From FEN-1297 sp964498065 (lineage in GTDB: Bacteria; Bacteroidota; Ignavibacteria; Ignavibacteriales; Ignavibacteriaceae): 49,166 bases of DNA. The stretch spans positions 1 through 49,166 of the forward strand of contig CAZCFZ010000025.1 in the NCBI GenBank assembly GCA_964498065.1, read 5' to 3'. The notes under the pieces were generated by a model. The model was not told the origin of the DNA. It ran no database searches and saw only the letters and a program-made list of their open reading frames with translations. This document shows positions 43,912 to 49,166 of the stretch, piece after piece (positions within the stretch are counted from its first letter, which is position 1; each line of letters starts with the position of its first letter). A program made the position numbers and the translations under genes.

Positions 43912-45135
43912 ATGAAAAAAGATTTCAAATATATATGCGATAACTGCGGGCGGATTTATAGTATAGAAAAAAATATTATGCTGTGTCCTAACTGCCGGGA
44001 AGAAGTTATAAAAGGCAAGCCGTTAAAAGGCATACTTAAAGTTCAATTGCCTGCCGAGCAAAAAAATATTTTAATAGATGGAAGAAAAATTAATATTTCC
44101 GATTTTCTTCCGGTTGAAGAAAAATACTTTCCTCCGATTAGTGTAGGTAATACTCCTCTTATTGAAGCAAAGAATATTCAAAAAGAATTAAACTTTGATA
44201 AAATTTATTTAAAATTTGACGGCACAAATCCCACCGGTTCATTTAAAGACAGAGCATCATATTTAGTTTCTGCCTTTGCAAAAAAAAGCAATATTAATGA
44301 AATTGTTGTTGCATCCACAGGCAACGCTGCTTCATCTATGGCAGGAATTGCAGCAGCGGCGGGACAAAAGACATTTATCTTTATGCCTAAATCTGCTCCG
44401 AAGGCAAAACTGGTTCAGTGCCTACAGTATGGTGCCGAACTAATTATTGTAAACGGCGATTATGATACCGCATTCGATCTATCTTTAGAATTTTCTAAGA
44501 GGACAGGATTTCTTAATCGCAATACGGCTTATAATCCTTTAACAATTGAAGGCAAGAAAACAGTCGCATTTGAGTTATATGAACAATTAGCCGGGAACGA
44601 AATTGATTATTTGTTTTTGCCGGTAGGCGATGGAGTAATTTTGAGCGGTGTAATTAAAGGATTTTCCGATTTGATGTTTTTGGGAGCAATTAAAAAATTT
44701 CCTAAAATAATCGGAGTGCAGGCTGAAGGGAGCTCTTTCATTTATAATGCATTGTATAAAGGAAATTTTGATCTGAATTATAAAGCTTCAACAATTGCCG
44801 ATTCAATATCGGTGAATGCGGCACGAAATGGTTACTCGGCAGTGAAGGATTTAAAAACAGCTAAAGGAGAAATGGCAACGGTAAGTGATGATGAAATATT
44901 GTATGCGCAAAATTACCTTTCCAAAATGAGCGGTATATTTTGTGAACCTTCCTCAGCTGCTTCATTTGCCGGATTTCTTAAATTACAAGAAAGTATTGAT
45001 AAAAATAAAACTGTAGTTTTATTATTAACGGGACACGGGCTTAAAGATATTGATTCTGCAGTAAAATCGATTAAATTTCCTAAAGCTTTTAAGGCAGATA
45101 TCGATTATATATTAGATAATATAAATTTAAAATAA
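43912..45135 (+). CDS. Threonine-synthase-like PLP enzyme with zinc ribbon
   Basis: A 407-residue fold-type II PLP enzyme. An N-terminal zinc ribbon has C9, C12, C25 and C28 (ICDNCG...LCPNC). The catalytic domain carries K112 (NPTGSFKDRAS) as the PLP lysine. The phosphate loop follows in STGNAASSMAGIAAAAG, and a second nucleotide-like loop in LPVGDGVILSGV. It most resembles threonine synthases, but such folds also include ammonia-lyases and cysteine synthases. Because the operon is catabolic and no classical YgeX (2,3-diaminopropionate ammonia-lyase) is present, this enzyme might take over that deamination, yielding pyruvate and ammonia. A biosynthetic threonine synthase function remains possible. 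It lies seven bases after ygeW and 18 bases before the mocA-like gene. Confidence 0.82.
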   Translation: MKKDFKYICDNCGRIYSIEKNIMLCPNCREEVIKGKPLKGILKVQLPAEQKNILIDGRKINISDFLPVEEKYFPPISVGNTPLIEAKNIQKELNFDKIYLKFDGTNPTGSFKDRASYLVSAFAKKSNINEIVVASTGNAASSMAGIAAAAGQKTFIFMPKSAPKAKLVQCLQYGAELIIVNGDYDTAFDLSLEFSKRTGFLNRNTAYNPLTIEGKKTVAFELYEQLAGNEIDYLFLPVGDGVILSGVIKGFSDLMFLGAIKKFPKIIGVQAEGSSFIYNALYKGNFDLNYKASTIADSISVNAARNGYSAVKDLKTAKGEMATVSDDEILYAQNYLSKMSGIFCEPSSAASFAGFLKLQESIDKNKTVVLLLTGHGLKDIDSAVKSIKFPKAFKADIDYILDNINLK

Positions 45136-45153
45136 AATATCGGGGAAGAGAAA

Positions 45154-45828
45154 ATGATCGATTATAATAAATTTGAAGGAATTATACTTGCCGCGGGCCT
45201 ATCGACAAGAATGAACGAATGGAAGCCTAAAATTGAAATAGGAGATGTTCCGATTTTAATAAGAACGATTGTCCCTATGGTAAATATTTGTTCAAAGGTA
45301 ACCGTAGTTGGAGGCCATAACTATAGTGCTTTGGTTAATCTGGTTGAGAGTACTACAATTCTATCAGACTCATTAAAAAATAAAATTAGCTTGATTGAAA
45401 ATAAGAACTATATTAATGGAATGCTTTCTTCGGTTAAAAGCGGGCTGCAAAATACTTCCGATCAGAGTGAAGGAATTTTTATTACTCTTGGAGACATACC
45501 GTTTGTTTTATTTAGCACTTATCAAAAGCTGATAGAATGTTTTTCCGAGGATAATGAAGCAGAAGTTTACTCTCCTGTTACATTAATTGAAGATGAAGAA
45601 ATAGATAAGGAACCGAGAGTTTCAGGCGGTCACCCTGTTTTAATTAAATCAACAATTAAAGAAAATATCCTTCAAAGTGCTGACGATGAAATTTTAAAAG
45701 ATGTACTTCAAAATTATAAACATAAATTTTGTACTGTTTCTGATAAGGGAATAGGTATGGATATAGATAATTTTAGCGACCTTCAGGCGGCTAAATCTTA
45801 TATGGAAAATTTAAAAAACTTACATTAA
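45154..45828 (+). CDS. MocA/MobA-like nucleotidyltransferase for molybdenum cofactor
   Basis: A 224-residue nucleotidyltransferase of the MobA/MocA family, comparable to E. coli MocA and YgfJ. The signature LAAGLSTRM (about residues 12-20) with K24 and K26 following binds the nucleotide triphosphate, and LGDIPFV holds the metal-binding Asp. SGGHPVLI is the conserved later motif. Such enzymes attach CMP or GMP to molybdopterin; MocA-type makes the cytosine dinucleotide cofactor of xanthine-dehydrogenase-like enzymes. This fits the xdhAB genes 10 kb away. The gene is in the middle of the ygeY operon, 18 bases after the threonine-synthase-like gene and nine before the next PLP gene. The choice of CTP over GTP is inferred from family and context. 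Confidence 0.85.
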   Translation: MIDYNKFEGIILAAGLSTRMNEWKPKIEIGDVPILIRTIVPMVNICSKVTVVGGHNYSALVNLVESTTILSDSLKNKISLIENKNYINGMLSSVKSGLQNTSDQSEGIFITLGDIPFVLFSTYQKLIECFSEDNEAEVYSPVTLIEDEEIDKEPRVSGGHPVLIKSTIKENILQSADDEILKDVLQNYKHKFCTVSDKGIGMDIDNFSDLQAAKSYMENLKNLH

Positions 45829-45837
45829 GGAAATTAA

Positions 45838-47301
45838 ATGATTGAATTAAAAATTAATGCAAAATCAAGAAAAAATAATATTAATAGATGTATTGAGAAG
45901 AATATAATTTATCCTACATATGAACAAATGAAAGATCCTTCAAAGGTTCCTTCAAGTATCGTTGAACATTTAAAAAATGTAGGTCTCTGGGATGTTAATC
46001 CGCTGAATCTTTTTAGAATAACCTGGAAAAATCAACCTAAAGGATTTGGAGGAGGATTCGGTGATGTAAATTATATTGAGCTGCCCGAAGAATTAACCGG
46101 AGTTAAAGCAAAAATTATTGCGTTGGTTGGTAAATGGTTCCCGACCGGAGCACATAAGGTTGGTGCAACTTACGGATGCCTGGCTCCTTCATTAGTAACC
46201 GGAAATTTTGATTCTACATGGGAAAAGGCTGTGTGGCCTTCAACCGGTAATTACTGTCGGGGTGGATCATTCAACTCAGCATTGTTAGGCTGCCAGTCTA
46301 TTGCCATATTGCCTGAAGAAATGAGTGCGGAAAGATTCGAATGGCTTCGTAATCTCGCAGGCGAAGTAATTGCAACCCCAGGTTGTGAAAGTAATGTTAA
46401 AGAAATATTCGACAAATGCTGGGAGCTTAAAGCCACAAGAAAGGATGTGAAAATATTTAACCAGTTCGATGAATTCGGAAATTACCTTTGGCATTATGAA
46501 GTAACGGGAAATGCAATTGAAGAAGTATACCGTAGAAATTTAAAATCAAAAGGCAATATCGCCGGATTTATTTCCGCAACCGGGTCGGGAGGAACAATTG
46601 CTGCGGGTGATTATCTTAAATTAAAATTTCCTTATCTTAAAATTGCAGCTTCCGAAGCTCTTCAATGTCCTACTCTTCTTTTAAATGGTTACGGCGGCCA
46701 CCGAATTGAAGGAATAGGCGACAAGCATGTTCCATGGATTCATAATGTTAGGAATACTGATGCTGTTATTGCAATTGACGATAATGATTGTATAGAATTA
46801 ATCCGGTTATTTAATGAAGAAGAAGGAAAAAACTATCTTGTAAAAATGGGAATCTCAGATGAAATCGCTTCGAAGCTGGATATCATTGGGATTTCTGGCG
46901 TTGCAAATATTCTCTCGGCAATTAAGTTTGCAAAATATTTTGAATTGAAGGAAGATGATATTGTGTTCACTATTCTTACGGATTCTATGGACCTTTATGG
47001 TTCGCGTTTAAAGGAATTGAATGATAAATTTGGTAAATTTAATCACGATGATGCCGTAAGAATCTATAATAAAAATTTGATGGGAACAAATACTTCTTCT
47101 ATGCTTGAATTAAATTATTATGATAGAAAGAGAATTCACAACCTTAAATATTTTACATGGATTGAACAGCAGCAGAAGGATTTAACTGAATTGAATGCCC
47201 AATGGTATGATTATGATGCTTATTGGGGAAAAATTAGAAATTTAACTCCCAAAATTGATGAACTCATAAAAGAATTTAATAAAGAAGCCGGCTTATTATG
47301 A
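45838..47301 (+). CDS. Second PLP-dependent lyase-like enzyme (fold type II)
   Basis: A 487-residue PLP enzyme of the cysteine synthase/tryptophan synthase beta superfamily. The PLP lysine is K107 in FPTGAHKVGATYG, reminiscent of the GAHK motif of TrpB. A later glycine-rich loop (SATGSGGTIAAGDYL) probably binds the phosphate. The protein has an N-terminal extension of about 60 residues and a long C-terminal tail (from about 390) rich in Asn, Tyr and Trp. I cannot name the reaction; deamination or beta-elimination of a diamino or ureido amino acid is plausible. It is unlike canonical YgeX in sequence. The stop overlaps the xdhC start by four bases (ATGA), so translation is coupled. Confidence 0.75.
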   Translation: MIELKINAKSRKNNINRCIEKNIIYPTYEQMKDPSKVPSSIVEHLKNVGLWDVNPLNLFRITWKNQPKGFGGGFGDVNYIELPEELTGVKAKIIALVGKWFPTGAHKVGATYGCLAPSLVTGNFDSTWEKAVWPSTGNYCRGGSFNSALLGCQSIAILPEEMSAERFEWLRNLAGEVIATPGCESNVKEIFDKCWELKATRKDVKIFNQFDEFGNYLWHYEVTGNAIEEVYRRNLKSKGNIAGFISATGSGGTIAAGDYLKLKFPYLKIAASEALQCPTLLLNGYGGHRIEGIGDKHVPWIHNVRNTDAVIAIDDNDCIELIRLFNEEEGKNYLVKMGISDEIASKLDIIGISGVANILSAIKFAKYFELKEDDIVFTILTDSMDLYGSRLKELNDKFGKFNHDDAVRIYNKNLMGTNTSSMLELNYYDRKRIHNLKYFTWIEQQQKDLTELNAQWYDYDAYWGKIRNLTPKIDELIKEFNKEAGLL

Positions 47302-48173
47302 TTGAAGTTTTTAAAGCTTTGGAAGAAAGAATTGAAGCCAACCGGGCCTCTGTGCTGGTTACTATTGTTGATATGAAAGGCAGCACGCCTGGTAAAGCCG
47401 GTTTTAAAATGCTGGTAGGCTCTGAAGGAAGAATTGCCGGTACAGTCGGCGGCGGCGGAGTTGAATACTATGCTGTCGGTAAATCCAAAGAATTACTTGA
47501 AAAAGGCGGTAATAATTTTACGGAAACTTTAATATTAAAAGACTCACTAATAGGAAATGAAATAAATAATATTGAAGTAAAAAAAAACAACCAGGTAGAA
47601 ATTAATGCTTTATGCGGCGGCGAGGTAACATTATTTTATGAAGTTTATAAATCCTCAAAAACTATTTATTTATTTGGAGCCGGACATGTGGGACAAGCTA
47701 CGGCAAGGCTTGCAAAACAGTTAGGATATTATGTTATAATATTTGATGACCGCGCAAATATTCTTGAAGAACTGGTCCGGGATTCCTTTGATCAAAAAAA
47801 ATTAGCAGATCTCTCCAGCTTGAATTTAAAAGAAAAGGATTACCTGCCTCTCGAAATTAATGGCTATGCAGTAATACTCACCCACAATCATGTAAATGAT
47901 TTACAGGTATTGGAATTTATTTATAAAAATTATCCCGGTATGAAATATATCGGAATGATCGGTTCAAAAAGAAAAGTTAAAGAAGGATTAGCATTTATTA
48001 AAAATAAATTTAACCATAAATTGAATTTAAATAATCTTTATGCTCCCATTGGAGCAGAAATCGGAGGCGATTCTCCCAACGAAATTGCCCTTAGTATCAT
48101 GACTGAAATTCAGGCCTTGGCTTTCGGTAAAAAAATTAATCACCTAAGATTAAATTATGATGAGATAAAATAA
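47298..48173 (+). CDS. xdhC: XdhC/CoxI-family molybdenum cofactor insertion protein
   Basis: A 291-residue protein with an N-terminal XdhC/CoxI domain (GSTPGKAGFKMLV, about 28-40; GTVGGGGVEYYA; C106 in ALCGGEV). A C-terminal Rossmann domain contains GAGHVG (127-132), LTHNHVNDLQVLE and IGMIGSKRKV. XdhC proteins bind molybdopterin, promote its sulfuration and deliver it to the xanthine dehydrogenase large subunit. The likely client is the XdhB encoded at 31227. It overlaps the PLP gene by four bases and lies 10 bases before the MoaD-like gene. Several purine clusters use this type beside YqeB/YqeC-type factors, which are not visible in this window. Confidence 0.92.
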   Translation: MIEVFKALEERIEANRASVLVTIVDMKGSTPGKAGFKMLVGSEGRIAGTVGGGGVEYYAVGKSKELLEKGGNNFTETLILKDSLIGNEINNIEVKKNNQVEINALCGGEVTLFYEVYKSSKTIYLFGAGHVGQATARLAKQLGYYVIIFDDRANILEELVRDSFDQKKLADLSSLNLKEKDYLPLEINGYAVILTHNHVNDLQVLEFIYKNYPGMKYIGMIGSKRKVKEGLAFIKNKFNHKLNLNNLYAPIGAEIGGDSPNEIALSIMTEIQALAFGKKINHLRLNYDEIK

Positions 48174-48183
48174 TTTATTTACG

Positions 48184-48417
48184 ATGAAAATTTATGTTGA
48201 ATGGACAGGTTTGCTGCATATTCATGAAATAAAGAACAAAAGTTTTGTTGAACTTGAAAATAATTCTACAGTATCAAATCTTTTTGATAAATTAAAACTT
48301 AAAAAGGAACATCAGAAATATATCTCTTGTTTCGTTAACGGTTCGGAGATAAAAAAGTCAAACGTTCTTAAAGAAGGAGATAAGGTAAAATTATTTCTTC
48401 CAACAGGCGGCGGTTAA
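48184..48417 (+). CDS. MoaD/ThiS-like ubiquitin-fold sulfur carrier
   Basis: A 77-residue beta-grasp protein ending in PTGGG, the C-terminal Gly-Gly needed for adenylation and thiocarboxylation. Other features are VELENNSTVSNLFDKLKL, FVNGSEIKKSN and LKEGDKVKLFLPTGGG. Whether it acts as MoaD (molybdopterin sulfur), ThiS (thiazole sulfur) or another carrier cannot be told from the sequence. Since the ThiF-like activator follows after one base and the operon makes a molybdenum enzyme, a cofactor sulfuration role is favoured. The three terminal glycines differ from the usual two, but GG is still at the end. Confidence 0.85.
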   Translation: MKIYVEWTGLLHIHEIKNKSFVELENNSTVSNLFDKLKLKKEHQKYISCFVNGSEIKKSNVLKEGDKVKLFLPTGGG

Positions 48418-48418
48418 T

Positions 48419-49060
48419 TTGAAAAAGGGAATTATTAAAGAAGATTTTTATTCTAAATTCACTTCGAAAAATGCTTCCATAATTAAAAAAAATATTAAAG
48501 GAATAACAATCGGTATAGCCGGCTGCGGAGGATTAGGTTCCAATGCGGCTATTGCATTAGCCAGAGCAGGGATTCAAAATATTGTAATAGTCGATTCCGA
48601 CACAGTAGAAATATCAAATTTAAACAGACAGCAATACGCGTTAGGGGATTTGGGTAAATTTAAAGTCGATTCACTTGAAAAGATTCTTAAATCAATTAAT
48701 CCATACATTAAAATTAAAAAATATAAGATTAGATTAAATAAAAATAATGTGTATAAAGTTTTTGATAAATGTAAAATTGTAATTGAGGCATTCGATACTG
48801 TTGCATCAAAATCTATGATAATTAAAACCTTCTCTGATTCGAGATTTAAAGAAAAATATTTAATTACAGGTTCAGGAGTGGCCGGGTATTCATCTGCTAA
48901 CAATATTAGAACAAAAAATATTTCAAGAAATGTCTTTATATGCGGGGATAATAAAACCAAACCTTTGAAATCAAACGGCATTATGGCGCCAAGAGTGATG
49001 ATAACTGCAGGGCATCAGGCAAATACTGCATTACAGATTATTGCAGGATTAAAGATATAA
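48419..49060 (+). CDS. ThiF/MoeB-like activating enzyme
   Basis: A 213-residue E1-type enzyme that adenylates the C-terminal glycine of a MoaD/ThiS carrier. The nucleotide loop is GIAGCGGLGSNAAIA (G35-x-G-G-L-G40), the arginine finger region is SNLNRQQY (R70), and the ATP/metal-binding Asp lies in IVDSDTVEISN. EAFDTVASK is the crossover motif. The gene starts with TTG one base after the carrier stop. It is shorter than E. coli ThiF or MoeB, and I do not see the usual C-terminal zinc-binding CxxC pairs; C175 (NVFICGDN) could be the acceptor cysteine. This is the short 'family 2' ThiF type known from anaerobes. It ends the eight-gene operon. Confidence 0.85.
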   Translation: MKKGIIKEDFYSKFTSKNASIIKKNIKGITIGIAGCGGLGSNAAIALARAGIQNIVIVDSDTVEISNLNRQQYALGDLGKFKVDSLEKILKSINPYIKIKKYKIRLNKNNVYKVFDKCKIVIEAFDTVASKSMIIKTFSDSRFKEKYLITGSGVAGYSSANNIRTKNISRNVFICGDNKTKPLKSNGIMAPRVMITAGHQANTALQIIAGLKI

Positions 49061-49135
49061 TTAGAAAAAAATTTTAAGAAATCACACGGTTTACTACTTG
49101 AGTTGTTACTTAGTGTAAGAGAAACATTTTTGGGT

Positions 49136-49163
49136 CACAGAGTTTCACTGAGGTAACACTGAG
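49136..49163. repeat. Short CAC(A/T)GAG repeat at the window edge
   Basis: Three copies of CAC(A/T)GAG at 49136-49142, 49146-49152 and 49157-49163 with 10-11 base spacing. Similar 'CACAGAG' tracts occur in intergenic DNA of many bacteria. The window ends three bases later, so the full array length is unknown. Confidence 0.45.
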
Positions 49164-49166
49164 TAT

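Overview
The window is AT-rich and gene-dense, and most likely comes from an Ignavibacteriota or Melioribacter-like member of the Bacteroidota/Chlorobi branch. The best evidence is two secreted proteins ending in type IX secretion (T9SS) sorting domains of the 'QNYPNPFNPST...GIYFYKL' kind. Further support comes from several TTG starts with clear Shine-Dalgarno sequences, an outer-membrane beta-barrel remnant and many secreted proteins. The assignment is by protein style only. I saw no rRNA, tRNA, CRISPR array or intact transposon.

Layout, left side. 0.3-9.2 kb: a secreted TPR protein, two unknown proteins, a GNAT acetyltransferase, a PAP2 phosphatase, a hybrid histidine kinase (PAS-HisKA-HATPase-REC-HPt), ornithine aminotransferase and a YjbQ-family protein. 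9.2-15.4 kb: an S1/P1-type nuclease, a T9SS-exported GH13 glycosidase, a mosaic of micro-hairpins, a C45-like hydrolase and a decayed beta-barrel gene.

15.5-25.9 kb is a signalling and protease island. It holds a cyclic-nucleotide-gated potassium channel, a small membrane protein resembling the Pycsar effector PycTM (DUF5706), a CHASE2 class III nucleotide cyclase, a secreted DUF4384-like protein, a secreted papain-like peptidase that also carries a DUF4384-like tail, a small anchored protein, a secreted caspase-like protein and a second T9SS protein. The cyclase and two possible cyclic-nucleotide receivers lie side by side. I read this as a candidate envelope-sensing cyclic-nucleotide circuit, possibly with protease outputs. 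That is inference. 26.4-29.7 kb: an orphan PAS histidine kinase, a 43-residue membrane protein missed by length cut-offs, strong hairpins and a STAS-domain protein.

30.0-49.1 kb is a coherent anaerobic purine/urate catabolic cluster related to the E. coli ygeW-ygeY-yqeA-ssnA-ygfK-xdhD region. It has a two-subunit xanthine dehydrogenase with carbamate kinase (minus strand), YgfK and SsnA (minus strand), and an eight-gene plus-strand operon. That operon encodes YgeY, a YgeW-like carbamoyltransferase, two different PLP enzymes, a MocA-like nucleotidyltransferase, XdhC, a MoaD/ThiS-like carrier and a ThiF-like activating enzyme. The pathway logic is molybdenum-dependent purine redox chemistry, ring opening, ureido-group removal, and recovery of carbamoyl phosphate as ATP by carbamate kinase. 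HyuA and a canonical YgeX are not seen here, so one of the two PLP enzymes may replace YgeX. Within the cluster sits a protein that appears to fuse two membrane modules resembling ECF-transporter S and T components to a THEP1-type P-loop NTPase. I consider this fusion and the cyclase/PycTM/channel island the two most novel items.
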